21,613 nt of DNA from an uncultured Flavobacteriales bacterium (GCA_946478675.1 CAMLEF010000033.1:1-21613); one strand, 5' to 3'; counted from the stretch's first letter, positions 1-7,197 are shown. The notes: generated from the letters alone by a model not told the origin. Numbers and translations are program-made.

Positions 1-396
1 CATCGAAGAAACGACGGAAAGCCCGTACACGTAACCGCTGCAGCCGAGGTTGATGTCGAATGCCGCTGTGGTTTTCGGAAGACCGAGCTTTCCCTGCAGC
101 ACGACGGAAGTGGCCGGCAGGAAATAATCCGGCGACTGCGACACGAACACCAGCAGCCCGATCTCTTCTTTCTTCCAACCGAGCTCCGCGATCAGTTTTT
201 CTGCCGACAACAGGCAGAGGTCGGAAGTCGTCATGCCCGGCGGAGCGATATGCCGCGAGGCGATGCCGGTAGTTTTGATGAGGAGGTTACGTTCCGCCCC
301 GGTGATGCGCGAATAATCTTTGTTATCCTCTTTTGCTTTCGGAACTGCCGCAGCAATTCCGCGCAACCGCATGCCGTTGACGGAAAAAAAAGCCAT
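1..396 (-). CDS. 3-oxoacyl-ACP synthase III-like protein, partial (C-terminus beyond window edge)
   Basis: A thiolase-fold condensing enzyme of the ketoacyl-ACP synthase III (FabH-like) family. Such enzymes join an acyl-CoA or acyl-ACP to malonyl-ACP. The first 132 residues are present, translated from ATG at 396-394. The family nucleophile is visible in NLGCSGYVYGL, with Cys at residue 119. The catalytic His and Asn would lie beyond the window edge. It starts one base after the stop of the acyl carrier protein gene, so the two are surely co-transcribed and probably work together. It is a diverged paralogue of the enzyme at 1201-2205: both share DY..P.T..VL.G.LGL and the Cys motif. Pairing with a non-standard ACP suggests a dedicated acyl-chain or surface-polysaccharide pathway rather than primary fatty acid synthesis; that role is inferred. 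Confidence 0.88.
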   Translation of the reverse strand, partial: MAFFSVNGMRLRGIAAAVPKAKEDNKDYSRITGAERNLLIKTTGIASRHIAPPGMTTSDLCLLSAEKLIAELGWKKEEIGLLVFVSQSPDYFLPATSVVLQGKLGLPKTTAAFDINLGCSGYVYGLSVVSSM

Positions 397-397
397 G

Positions 398-631
398 TCA
401 GGAACGGCTGGAGATAAGTTGATAAACGTCCTGCACGGTGACGCATTTGCGCAGGTCTTCGCCGGTGAGCGTAACGTTGTATTCGGTTTCCGAAAGCGCG
501 ATGAGCACGAGCGCATGCATGGAGCTCCATTCGGGAAGCTCGCGATAGCTGGTGCCGGGCTGCAGTGTTCCCGGGGTGAGCCCGTCGATTTCGGATTCTA
601 ATTTCTGAATGAAGGTGGAGATGTCGTCCAT
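398..631 (-). CDS. acyl carrier protein (non-canonical phosphopantetheine site)
   Basis: A 77-residue acyl carrier protein that would carry acyl intermediates on a 4'-phosphopantetheine arm. The attachment serine is most likely Ser37 in LPEWSSMHALVLIA. The usual Asp-Ser-Leu is changed to Ser-Ser-Met here. Downstream, EYNVTLTGEDLRKCVTVQDVYQLI fits ACP helix III and helix IV. From family knowledge, ACPs with a W-x-S-M/L site occur in Bacteroidota surface-glycan gene clusters next to ketoacyl-ACP synthase III genes, which matches the neighbour at 1-396. No Shine-Dalgarno sequence precedes the ATG at 631-629. Its upstream side is the 569-bp repeat-bearing gap, so it may have its own promoter. Which acyl chain it carries cannot be told from the sequence. 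Confidence 0.85.
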   Translation of the reverse strand: MDDISTFIQKLESEIDGLTPGTLQPGTSYRELPEWSSMHALVLIALSETEYNVTLTGEDLRKCVTVQDVYQLISSRS

Positions 632-675
632 AAGAAGGAGCTCCGTGGGGAGTCATTTCAAAAGTAGGAATTTCG

Positions 676-744
676 GGTGGAAGAGCGGGGAGGAAAAGAA
701 TGGAAGAGAATGGAATGGAGTGGGAGCAGAAGCAGGAGAGAAAA
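676..744. other. purine-rich tract with pentanucleotide periodicity
   Basis: About 70 bases are almost all A or G on the plus strand. Inside, positions 699-723 read as imperfect five-base repeats (GAATG, GAAGA, GAATG, GAATG, GAGTG). It lies 45 bp upstream of the acyl carrier protein start, so the leftward transcript would carry a pyrimidine-rich leader. No coding signal or clear promoter is seen here. Confidence 0.5.
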
Positions 745-754
745 CTGCAAGACC

Positions 755-777
755 CGAAAGGTTTTAAAAACCTTTCG
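755..777. repeat. palindrome copy 1
   Basis: A perfect 11-bp inverted repeat around one A. Outside the core, position 754 against 778 mismatches, 753 and 752 pair with 779 and 780, 751 against 781 could form a G-U pair in RNA, and 750 and 749 pair with 782 and 783. On the minus strand, CTTGCAGTTTTC follows. Confidence 0.9.
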
Positions 778-880
778 CGTTTTATGCGTGTGCGTGTATG
801 CGCTTCGCCTAGGGTGCGCGGTGTGCTTTTGAAGTCAACGAACCTTAATGCTGCGCGATCGGAGGCAAAATTGCAAGACC

Positions 881-903
881 CGAAAGGTTTTAAAAACCTT
901 TCG
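881..903. repeat. palindrome copy 2
   Basis: The same 23-nt core as copy 1, with the same broken outer arms (GACCC on the left, GCGTTTT on the right). Leftward reading gives CTTGCAATTTTGCC after the stem, a short U-run as in weak intrinsic terminators. Confidence 0.9.
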
Positions 904-1007
904 CGTTTTCGTCGTGCGCATTTGCAGATGCTTCGCGTTGTGTGCGCTGTGAGCGGGCGAGGGCAACTACTGCAAGACTGCGCGATGCGAATCAAAATTG
1001 TAAGACC

Positions 1008-1030
1008 CGAAAGGTTTTAAAAACCTTTCG
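1008..1030. repeat. palindrome copy 3
   Basis: The same core and the same outer-arm lesions as copies 1 and 2. The left flank reads ATTGTAAGACC instead of ATTGCAAGACC, closer to copy 4. Leftward reading gives CTTACAATTTTGATT after the stem. Confidence 0.9.
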
Positions 1031-1122
1031 CGTTTTATGCGTGCGCATTTGCAGATACGCTTCGTGATGGATGCGCTGTGTGAACGTCAACGAACAGCAA
1101 GCTCTGCGGTTCCAATCAAAAC

Positions 1123-1163
1123 TGTAAGACGCGAAAGGTTTTTAAAACCTTTCGCGTCTTACA
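1123..1163 (-). terminator. palindrome copy 4: 41-nt palindrome, likely terminator of the 1201-2205 gene
   Basis: Arms of 20 nt (1123-1142 and 1144-1163) are fully complementary around the single base at 1143. The left arm runs from TGTAAGACGCG into AAAGGTTTT. It begins 38 bp past the stop codon of the leftward gene at 1201-2205. On that strand the stem is followed by GTTTTGATT, a short U-run, so it can act as an intrinsic terminator. Symmetric palindromes can also stop transcription from the other side, but no plus-strand gene ends here. Terminator activity is inferred from form and position. Confidence 0.6.
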
Positions 1164-1200
1164 CTGCGCCTTACTGCGCACGAAGCAAAAAAATCTAACG

Positions 1201-2205
1201 CTAAAACCGCGCAATCGCAGCTCCCCACGACAGTCCCACCCCAAAAGCCGCCAGCACCACCGTCATCCCCGGCTTCAACCGTCCGTTCAACCGCGATTCA
1301 TACAGCGCAATCGGAATCGTACCCTGAACCGTATTGCCGAAATCCGCCATGCAATGCACAAATTTCTCTTCCGGGATATTCATCTTTTTCCGCAGCGTTT
1401 CATTCAGGAAAACATTCGGCTGATGAAAAACGAAAAGATCGACGTCATTCTGCGAAAGGCCGGCTTTCTTCAGCACGTCGCTGATCATTCCCGGGACGGT
1501 GCGCATCGTAAAAAGAAAAACGCCGACGCCATCCATGGAGAAATGAGCGTTGCTGGTGATGTTACCGTATTCGTCCGTCAATTCAGCGTAAGAAGCATCC
1601 GTCAGCGGATGGCGCGTACCGCCGTCGCGCACGATGATCTTTTCGAAGCCCGTTCCATCGGTACCGAATACGAAAGGCCCGAGCGAAGGAGTATCGGAAG
1701 CCGTGAGTAATGTAGCGGTGGCCGCATCGCCGAAAACGAACCGTGAGCTGCGGTCTTTCGGATGGAAAGTGTGCGTGAGCACGGACGTCGTCAGCAGGAG
1801 CAGCTTTTTAGCGCCGGTAGTATGCATCAGTCCGTCAGCCATGGCGAGACCGTAGACATAAGCGCTGCAGCCGAGGTTGTAATCGAGCGCGCCACAGTCT
1901 TTTTTCAGGCCGAGGCGTCCATGCAGCACGCAGGCGGTGCTCGGCGTGTAGTAGTCGTATTCCAGCGTGCAAAGGACGAGAAAATCGATCTCGCTGCGGT
2001 TGATGCCGTGTTCGCGGAACAGCTTTTCTGCCGCTTCGAAAGCCAGGTCGGAAGCCGTCTGTCCGGGCCCGACGATATGCCGCTTCTGTACGCCGACCTT
2101 TTCCAGGCTGGACGTGCGGGCTTCGGGGAAGTCACGATAGAAGTCTTCGTTGGAATAGACTTTCTCCGGCAGGTAATAGCTGAGCGCCTCGATTTTTGCG
2201 GCCAT
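1201..2205 (-). CDS. 3-oxoacyl-ACP synthase III-like condensing enzyme
   Basis: A complete 334-residue enzyme of the ketoacyl-ACP synthase III (FabH-like) family, close to the usual length. The catalytic triad is present: Cys113 in NLGCSAYVYGL, His261 in FVFHQPNVF and Asn291 in DFGNTVQGTIP. The usual HQAN is HQPN here. FVFGDAATATLL (156-167) and the C-terminal GVGLSWGAA also fit the fold. It should load an acyl primer and condense it with malonyl-ACP. The Asn region (GNTVQGTIP rather than GNTSAASIP) and the neighbouring non-standard ACP point to a specialised pathway, perhaps surface-glycan acylation; this is inference. The ATG at 2205-2203 gives a normal KAS III N-terminus. Its transcript runs into the palindrome array, so co-transcription with the ACP at 398-631 is uncertain. 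Confidence 0.92.
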   Translation of the reverse strand: MAAKIEALSYYLPEKVYSNEDFYRDFPEARTSSLEKVGVQKRHIVGPGQTASDLAFEAAEKLFREHGINRSEIDFLVLCTLEYDYYTPSTACVLHGRLGLKKDCGALDYNLGCSAYVYGLAMADGLMHTTGAKKLLLLTTSVLTHTFHPKDRSSRFVFGDAATATLLTASDTPSLGPFVFGTDGTGFEKIIVRDGGTRHPLTDASYAELTDEYGNITSNAHFSMDGVGVFLFTMRTVPGMISDVLKKAGLSQNDVDLFVFHQPNVFLNETLRKKMNIPEEKFVHCMADFGNTVQGTIPIALYESRLNGRLKPGMTVVLAAFGVGLSWGAAIARF

Positions 2206-2424
2206 GCGGTAAAGTTAACAGGAAGGAAGACGCATAGGATTGGGGCAAAATGACTAAATTCGCGTTCCATTTTCGGCGGAGATGAAAGTTTCCGGCGATA
2301 AAAAGGCGGGGTTGGTCAGGCGGGAAGGCAGTTTTGGGCGTGAAAACCGGGGCAGGAAGGGTAGGAAACCGAGGAAAGTGCCGGAATCACAGGATTTTTC
2401 CCAAAAAATAATTTTCACCACATC

Positions 2425-2453
2425 TTGTTTATAAAGAAGAATTTGTACCTTTG
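2425..2453 (+). promoter_or_regulatory. Bacteroidota-type promoter of the rpsL operon
   Basis: TTG at 2425-2427, an 18-nt spacer, then TACCTTTG at 2446-2453. This fits the known Bacteroidota primary-sigma consensus (TTG, about 17-23 nt, TAnnTTTG) exactly. Transcription should start near 2458-2460, giving a leader of about 65 nt before the rpsL ATG at 2525. It is the strongest promoter candidate in the window and probably drives the whole ribosomal block. Confidence 0.85.
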
Positions 2454-2457
2454 CCCT

Positions 2458-2497
2458 CCCCAAAAACCGGATTGGGGTGAAAAGTTTTTGCAAAAAC
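2458..2497 (+). promoter_or_regulatory. rpsL leader with two inverted repeats
   Basis: Two symmetric elements lie at the start of the predicted transcript. CCCCAA (2458-2463) pairs with TTGGGG (2472-2477) around an 8-nt loop. GTTTTTGCAAAAAC (2484-2497) is a perfect 14-bp palindrome. The first would fold at or within a few bases of the predicted 5' end. They may stabilise the mRNA or mediate control by a ribosomal protein; neither role is shown by the sequence. Confidence 0.5.
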
Positions 2498-2524
2498 AAC
2501 TGATTCTCAAATAACTAAGTATAC

Positions 2525-2923
2525 ATGCCGACAATTCAACAGCTCGTGCGAAAAGGCCGCTACAAAGCTTCTAACCGGAGCAAGTCAGCAGCTTTGGACA
2601 GCTGCCCGCAAAAGCGTGGCATTTGCACCCGTGTTTACACCACCACCCCCAAGAAGCCGAACTCGGCGCTTCGTAAAGTGGCAAAAGTGCGTCTGACCAA
2701 TAAAGTAGAGGTGATTGCCTATATCCCGGGCGAAGGCCACAACCTGCAGGAACACTCGATCGTGCTGGTGCGTGGCGGTCGTGTTAAAGATCTTCCCGGC
2801 GTACGTTACCACATCGTTCGCGGTGCCCTCGATACCGCAGGTGTTGAAGGACGTAACCAGCGCCGTTCAAAATACGGAACCAAGAAAGCAAAAGGCGGTG
2901 CTAAGCCTGCTGCTAAAAAATAA
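2525..2923 (+). CDS. rpsL: 30S ribosomal protein S12
   Basis: S12 (uS12) sits at the decoding centre of the 30S subunit and helps check codon-anticodon pairing. The 132 residues include the invariant [13 protein letters not shown] (40-52), [10 protein letters not shown] (69-78), and [14 protein letters not shown] (83-96). Lys43 and Lys88, where streptomycin-resistance changes usually arise, are both present, so the protein looks wild type. The C-terminus ends in a basic Lys/Ala-rich tail. It is the first gene of the long ribosomal operon, about 65 nt behind the predicted transcription start, and 34 nt before rpsG. No Shine-Dalgarno sequence precedes the ATG, as is usual in Bacteroidota. Confidence 0.98.
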   Translation: MPTIQQLVRKGRYKASNRSKSAALDSCPQKRGICTRVYTTTPKKPNSALRKVAKVRLTNKVEVIAYIPGEGHNLQEHSIVLVRGGRVKDLPGVRYHIVRGALDTAGVEGRNQRRSKYGTKKAKGGAKPAAKK

Positions 2924-2957
2924 ACCGGCCAACTGACCGCATAGCTATCACGATACC

Positions 2958-3428
2958 ATGAGGAAAGCAAGAGCAAAGAAACGCCCCCTTCTCCCGGACC
3001 CGAAGTTCCAGGATATCCTGGTGACGCGTTTCGTCAACAGCCTGATGTACCAGGGCAAAAAATCTACCGCTTACGACATCTTCTACGATGCGATCGAAAT
3101 CGTTCAGAAGCGTGTTGAAGGTGTCGACGGCGTCGAGACCTGGAAAAAAGCGCTCGCCAACGTTACACCGAACGTGGAAGTGCGCAGCCGCCGTGTAGGT
3201 GGTGCTACGTTCCAGATCCCGCAGGAGATCCGCCCGGAGCGTCGTACGGCACTCGGCATGAAATGGCTGATCAGCTACGCGCGTGTCCGCAACGAGAAAT
3301 CGATGGCCGCACGTCTCGCAGCTGAAATCGTAGCCGCTTCGAAAGAAGAAGGTGCTGCATTCAAAAAGAAAGAAGATACACACCGTATGGCTGAAGCGAA
3401 CAAAGCTTACGCCCACTTCCGTCTGTAA
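2958..3428 (+). CDS. rpsG: 30S ribosomal protein S7
   Basis: S7 (uS7) nucleates assembly of the 16S rRNA 3' major domain (the 30S head) and lies near the E site. The 156 residues match the usual length. The beta-hairpin that reaches toward the tRNA is seen as [13 protein letters not shown] (76-88), followed by the conserved [13 protein letters not shown] (92-104). The C-terminal helix [17 protein letters not shown] is typical. In many bacteria S7 also represses its own str operon by binding the rpsL-rpsG spacer. The spacer here is only 34 nt, and I see no obvious S7-like fold in it. The gene stands between rpsL and fusA, the standard str order. Confidence 0.98.
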   Translation: MRKARAKKRPLLPDPKFQDILVTRFVNSLMYQGKKSTAYDIFYDAIEIVQKRVEGVDGVETWKKALANVTPNVEVRSRRVGGATFQIPQEIRPERRTALGMKWLISYARVRNEKSMAARLAAEIVAASKEEGAAFKKKEDTHRMAEANKAYAHFRL

Positions 3429-3436
3429 TTTTTAAC

Positions 3437-3442
3437 GAGGGG
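3437..3442 (+). promoter_or_regulatory. Shine-Dalgarno-like site before fusA
   Basis: GAGGGG lies 9 nt before the fusA ATG and contains the GAGG core complementary to the 16S anti-SD. Most starts in this window have no such motif, so this is an exception. Whether it functions is unknown, because Bacteroidota ribosomes sequester the anti-SD sequence. Confidence 0.45.
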
Positions 3443-3451
3443 AACACTATC

Positions 3452-5575
3452 ATGAGCGATTTAAAGTTCACAAGGAATATCGGGATTGCAGCCCACATCG
3501 ACGCTGGTAAGACGACCTGCACCGAGCGTATCCTTTATTATGCCGGCGTCAACCACAAAATCGGTGAGGTACATGATGGTGCCGCAACGATGGACTGGAT
3601 GGTGCAGGAGCAGGAGCGTGGTATCACCATCACGTCCGCTGCAACCACCTGCTTCTGGAACTACCGCAATAACAAGTACAAGCTGAACATCATCGACACC
3701 CCAGGCCACGTGGATTTCACCGTTGAGGTGAACCGCTCCCTGCGCGTTCTCGATGGTCTCGTGTTCCTCTTCTCTTCGGTCGACGGTGTTGAGCCGCAGT
3801 CCGAAACCAACTGGCGCCTTGCCGATGGTTACAACGTTACCCGTATCGGTTTCGTCAACAAGATGGACCGTGCCGGTGCCGACTTCCTCAATGTTGTAAA
3901 ACAGGTGAAAGAAGTCCTCGGCGGTAACCCGTGCCCCCTGCAGCTCCCGATCGGCGCTGAAGAAAACTTCAAAGGTGTTGTTGACCTCATCAACAACCGC
4001 GGTATCGTTTGGAACGAATCCGACCAGGGCATGACCTATACGGTTGTGCCGATCCCGGAAGACATGAAAGCAGACGTCGCTGAATGGCGCGAAAAAATGC
4101 TGGAGTCGGTTTCCGAGTTCGACGACAAAATCATGGAGAAGTTCTTCGAGAACCCGGATTCCATCACGGAAGCTGAGATCCTCGCGGCCCTCCGTAAAGC
4201 CTGCCTCGCGAACAAGATCGTTCCGATGGTATGCGGTTCTGCTTTCAAGAACAAAGGCGTTCAGACCATGCTCGACTACGTCATGGAACTGATGCCGTCC
4301 CCGCTCGATAAAGAGAACATCAAAGGTACCAACCCGGATACCGAAGAAGAGATCTCCCGCAAGCCGGACGTAAACGAGCCCTTCACCGCGCTCGCATTCA
4401 AGATCGCTACCGACCCGTTCGTTGGCCGTCTTGCTTACTTCCGCTGCTACGCCGGTCGCCTCGATTCCGGTTCCTATGTCCTGAACACCCGTTCCGGCCA
4501 GAAAGAGCGTATCTCCCGCATCTTCCAGATGCACGCCAACAAGCAGAACCAGATCCCGTTCATCGAAGCTGGTGATATCGGTGCTGCCGTTGGTTTCAAA
4601 GACATCAAAACCGGCGACACCCTCTGCGCAGAAAACGCGCCGATCGTGCTCGAAGCGATGAAGTTCCCCGAACCGGTTATCGGTCTCGCGGTAGAACCGA
4701 AAACGCAGGCCGACCTTGACAAGCTGGGCACCGCACTTGCGAAGCTCGCTGAAGAGGATCCGACCTTCCGTGTAAAATCTGACGAAGAAACCGGCCAGAC
4801 CATCATCTCCGGTATGGGCGAGCTTCACCTGGAAATCATCGTTGACCGCCTCAAGCGCGAGTTCAAGGTAGAGGTGAACCAGGGCGCTCCGCAGGTTAAC
4901 TTCAAAGAAGCCTTCTCCGGTACCGTTGAGCACCGTGAGGTTTACAAGAAGCAGACCGGTGGCCGTGGTAAATTCGCCGACATCAAGTTCACCGTATCTC
5001 CGGTGGATGCAGAATTCGTACCGGACGCTAAGAACGGCGGCCTCCAGTTCGTCAATGAAATTTCCGGCGGTAACATCCCGCGCGAATTCATCCCGGCGAT
5101 CGAAAAAGGTTTCCGCGCTTCTATGGCAAACGGTGTACTCGCCGGCTACCCGGTTCAGACGATGAAAATCGTTCTCACCGACGGTTCTTACCACGACGTC
5201 GACTCCGATTCGCTCTCTTTCGAGATCTGTGCTAAAACGGCTTACCGTGAAGCGCTGCCGAAAGCGAAGCCGATCCTCCTCGAGCCGATCATGAAAGTGG
5301 AAGTCCTCACGCCCGAGCAGAACATGGGTGACGTTGTAGGTGACCTTAACAAGCGTCGCGGCCAGATCGAAGGCATGGATTCCCGTGCAGGCGTTCAGGT
5401 GGTAAAAGCAAAAGTTCCGCTGTCCGAAATGTTCGGCTACGTAACCCAGCTGCGTACGATCACCTCCGGCCGTGCTTCGTCCACGATGGAATTCTCTCAC
5501 TATGCCGAAGCTCCGCGCAACATCGCTGAAGAAGTGATCGCGAAAGCAAACGGTAAAAAAGCTGAAAAAGTCTAA
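3452..5575 (+). CDS. fusA: translation elongation factor G
   Basis: EF-G is the GTPase that drives translocation of tRNAs and mRNA after peptide bond formation and, with RRF, splits ribosomes. The 707 residues are full length. The GTPase motifs are G1 AHIDAGKTT (14-22), G2 around [10 protein letters not shown] (56-65), G3 DTPGH (82-86), and G4 NKMD (136-139), with GSAFKNKG later as G5. The C-terminal domains III-V show [19 protein letters not shown] and the domain V segment starting [11 protein letters not shown]. It lies inside the str block, 23 nt after rpsG and 18 nt before rpsJ. In many bacteria tuf would follow; here the S10 cluster follows directly. The start is supported by a nearby GAGGGG. 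Confidence 0.98.
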   Translation: MSDLKFTRNIGIAAHIDAGKTTCTERILYYAGVNHKIGEVHDGAATMDWMVQEQERGITITSAATTCFWNYRNNKYKLNIIDTPGHVDFTVEVNRSLRVLDGLVFLFSSVDGVEPQSETNWRLADGYNVTRIGFVNKMDRAGADFLNVVKQVKEVLGGNPCPLQLPIGAEENFKGVVDLINNRGIVWNESDQGMTYTVVPIPEDMKADVAEWREKMLESVSEFDDKIMEKFFENPDSITEAEILAALRKACLANKIVPMVCGSAFKNKGVQTMLDYVMELMPSPLDKENIKGTNPDTEEEISRKPDVNEPFTALAFKIATDPFVGRLAYFRCYAGRLDSGSYVLNTRSGQKERISRIFQMHANKQNQIPFIEAGDIGAAVGFKDIKTGDTLCAENAPIVLEAMKFPEPVIGLAVEPKTQADLDKLGTALAKLAEEDPTFRVKSDEETGQTIISGMGELHLEIIVDRLKREFKVEVNQGAPQVNFKEAFSGTVEHREVYKKQTGGRGKFADIKFTVSPVDAEFVPDAKNGGLQFVNEISGGNIPREFIPAIEKGFRASMANGVLAGYPVQTMKIVLTDGSYHDVDSDSLSFEICAKTAYREALPKAKPILLEPIMKVEVLTPEQNMGDVVGDLNKRRGQIEGMDSRAGVQVVKAKVPLSEMFGYVTQLRTITSGRASSTMEFSHYAEAPRNIAEEVIAKANGKKAEKV

Positions 5576-5593
5576 TCCGCAACGTTCTTTATA

Positions 5594-5902
5594 ATGAGCC
5601 AGAAAATTCGCATTAAACTCAAATCGTACGACTACAACCTGGTTGACAAGTCGGCCGAGAAAATTGTAAAAACCGTGAAAAGCACGGGTGCTGTAGTTAG
5701 CGGTCCCATTCCGCTGCCGACGCACAAACGCATCTTCACGGTGCTGCGCTCTCCGCACGTCAACAAAAAGGCGCGCGAACAGTTCCAGCTCTGCAGCTAC
5801 AAGCGCCTGCTCGACATCTACAGCTCTACCTCCAAAACGGTAGATGCGCTGATGAAGCTCGAACTGCCCAGCGGTGTGGAAGTAGAAATCAAAGTTCCTT
5901 AA
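5594..5902 (+). CDS. rpsJ: 30S ribosomal protein S10
   Basis: S10 (uS10) is a 30S head protein and, with NusB, also an antitermination factor. The 102 residues are the usual length. Typical segments are [20 protein letters not shown] (4-23), the loop motif [20 protein letters not shown], and [12 protein letters not shown] with the end VEVEIKVP. It opens the S10 cluster but starts only 18 nt after fusA, so the str and S10 blocks are fused into one transcription unit. No separate promoter is visible in the 18-nt gap. Confidence 0.98.
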   Translation: MSQKIRIKLKSYDYNLVDKSAEKIVKTVKSTGAVVSGPIPLPTHKRIFTVLRSPHVNKKAREQFQLCSYKRLLDIYSSTSKTVDALMKLELPSGVEVEIKVP

Positions 5903-5945
5903 TCGCAGGGGACGTTAAAACGTAAACAACTACATACAATAAACA

Positions 5946-6563
5946 ATGTCAGGCTTAATTGGTAAAAAAATCGGAATGACCAGCATCTTTGGTGCCAATG
6001 GTAAGTATGTACCATGCACGGTGATAGAGGCAGGTCCTTGCGTAGTCACGCAAGTAAAAACCAAGGAATCCGACGGCTACGAAGCCCTCCAGCTTGCTTT
6101 CGACGAAAAGAAAGAGAAGCACACTTCGAAATCCATGCAAGGTCACTTCAAGAAGGCGAATACCACGCCGAAGCGTAAAGTGGCTGAGTTCCGCGATTTC
6201 GATGAGGCGAAGAATGCCGGCGACGTGATCACGGTCGAGCTTTTCAAAGAAGGCGAACTGGTCGACGTTAGCGGTATCTCCAAAGGAAAAGGCTTCCAGG
6301 GTGTCGTAAAACGCCACGGCTTCAGCGGTGTGGGCGGTCAGACGCACGGTCAGCACGATCGTCAGCGCGCTCCCGGTTCACTCGGTAACTCGTCTAACGC
6401 AGCCCGCGTACTTCCGGGTATGCGCATGGCAGGCCGCACGGGTGGTAACTCGGTGAAGTCGCTCAACCTGGAAATTCTCAAAGTAATGCCGGAAAAGAAC
6501 CTTATCATCGTGAAGGGTTCGATCGCCGGTGCAAAAGGTTCTTACGTCCTGATCCGCAAATAA
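5946..6563 (+). CDS. rplC: 50S ribosomal protein L3
   Basis: L3 (uL3) binds near the start of 23S rRNA assembly and reaches the peptidyl transferase centre with a long loop. The 205 residues begin [15 protein letters not shown] and include [17 protein letters not shown] in the central barrel and [12 protein letters not shown] in the extended loop. In E. coli a glutamine in this loop is methylated by PrmB. By my hand alignment the matching position in [11 protein letters not shown] is Ser, so that target is probably absent. A 43-nt gap separates it from rpsJ, and only one base separates its stop from the rplD ATG, which suggests tight translational coupling. Confidence 0.98.
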   Translation: MSGLIGKKIGMTSIFGANGKYVPCTVIEAGPCVVTQVKTKESDGYEALQLAFDEKKEKHTSKSMQGHFKKANTTPKRKVAEFRDFDEAKNAGDVITVELFKEGELVDVSGISKGKGFQGVVKRHGFSGVGGQTHGQHDRQRAPGSLGNSSNAARVLPGMRMAGRTGGNSVKSLNLEILKVMPEKNLIIVKGSIAGAKGSYVLIRK

Positions 6564-6564
6564 C

Positions 6565-7194
6565 ATGGAACTCGCAGTATATAACACCGACGGAAAAGCC
6601 ACGTCGAAGAAGGTAAAGCTGAATGACGCTGTGTTCGGTATCGAACCCAACGATCATGCGATCTACCTCGATGTGAAGCAGTATCTCGCCGCTCAGCGCC
6701 AGGGTACGCACAAGGCGAAAGAACGCGCAGAGATCGCCCGTACAACGAAAAAGCTCAAGCGCCAGAAAGGCACCGGCGGCGCACGTGCCGGCAGCATGAA
6801 ATCACCTGTGTTCCGTGGAGGTGGCCGTGTATTCGGTCCCGAGCCGCGCGACTACAGCATCCGCCTGAACAAAAAAGTGAAGGCCCTTGCACGCCGCTCC
6901 GCGCTTTCTTACAAAGCGAAAGAGAACAACATCATCGTCCTCGAAGACTTCAACCTGGATGCACCGAAAACCTCCGCGTATTCGGAAATGCTTTCCAACC
7001 TGAAAGTGAACGATAAGAAGACGCTGCTCGTTCTCGGCGCCCTCAACAAGAACATTTACCTCTCGTCGCGCAACATCAGCAATGCGAAAGTGGTTACGGT
7101 TTCCGAACTCACCACCTACGACATCCTGAATGCCAGCAACCTGCTCCTTTCTGCGAGCGCGGTTGAGACGATCGAAAAACAGCTCAACAACTAA
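6565..7194 (+). CDS. rplD: 50S ribosomal protein L4
   Basis: L4 (uL4) helps start 50S assembly, and its loop lines the peptide exit tunnel. The 209 residues contain the tunnel-loop region [19 protein letters not shown] followed by [16 protein letters not shown]. The C-terminal half carries [17 protein letters not shown] and [11 protein letters not shown], typical of the globular domain. In E. coli L4 represses the S10 operon through its leader. No comparable leader is seen here because rpsJ follows fusA directly. The gene starts one base after rplC and ends three bases before rplW. Confidence 0.98.
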   Translation: MELAVYNTDGKATSKKVKLNDAVFGIEPNDHAIYLDVKQYLAAQRQGTHKAKERAEIARTTKKLKRQKGTGGARAGSMKSPVFRGGGRVFGPEPRDYSIRLNKKVKALARRSALSYKAKENNIIVLEDFNLDAPKTSAYSEMLSNLKVNDKKTLLVLGALNKNIYLSSRNISNAKVVTVSELTTYDILNASNLLLSASAVETIEKQLNN

Positions 7195-7197
7195 GCC

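Larger units (their letters stand above)
747..1163. repeat. four-copy imperfect tandem array of palindromes, period about 126 bp
   Basis: This array fills most of the 632-1200 gene-free gap. Four 23-nt cores sit at 755-777, 881-903, 1008-1030 and 1132-1154, at steps of 126, 127 and 124 bp. Each core has arms CGAAAGGTTTT and AAAACCTTTCG around one centre base. The spacers are also related at the same period. CGTGCGCATTTGCAGAT occurs at 913-929 and 1040-1056, a step of 127. GTCAACGAAC occurs at 834-843 and 1086-1095, a step of 252. The whole unit was therefore duplicated and has since decayed. In copies 1-3 the outer arms are broken in the same way (GACCC on the left, GCGTTTT on the right), while copy 4 is intact. 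No protein-coding signal is convincing. The copies resemble terminator hairpins for leftward transcription or REP-like elements; the function is unknown. Confidence 0.9.
2206..2524. other. divergent intergenic region between the KAS III-like gene and rpsL
   Basis: This 319-bp region separates the leftward condensing-enzyme gene from the rightward ribosomal operon. Its right half holds the rpsL promoter and leader. The left half (2206-2400) must contain the promoter of the leftward gene, but I see no convincing match to the Bacteroidota consensus. The nearest is TCATTTTG on the minus strand (2253-2246), without a TTG at a suitable distance. An 81-codon minus-strand frame at 2254-2499 resembles no known protein and crosses the rpsL promoter, so I do not call it a gene. 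Confidence 0.7.

Noticed and set aside
659..667. Promoter -7 element for the ACP gene on the minus strand
   Set aside because: The sequence is TACTTTTTG, one base too long for TAnnTTTG, and no TTG lies at a suitable distance upstream.
231..995. A 254-codon minus-strand frame through the palindrome array, with the peptide RERFLKPFGSC repeated
   Set aside because: The repeated peptide is only the translated palindrome, and the frame overlaps the ACP and KAS III-like genes. Plus-strand frames show the same effect.
747..1163. CRISPR array
   Set aside because: The repeats are palindromic, about 126 bp apart, with related spacers of about 100 bp. CRISPR arrays have unrelated spacers of about 30-40 bp, and no cas genes are present.
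2206..2300. Promoter of the leftward KAS III-like gene
   Set aside because: One must exist, but the best match (TCATTTTG on the minus strand) lacks the TA and a spaced TTG, so I did not call it.
2254..2499. An 81-codon minus-strand frame in the rpsL upstream region
   Set aside because: It crosses the rpsL promoter and leader, shows no family resemblance and has no visible promoter.
3461..5758. A 765-codon open frame antisense to fusA and the start of rpsJ
   Set aside because: Its length follows from the strong codon bias of fusA on the opposite strand. The translation has no recognisable domain, and it covers EF-G, which is certain.
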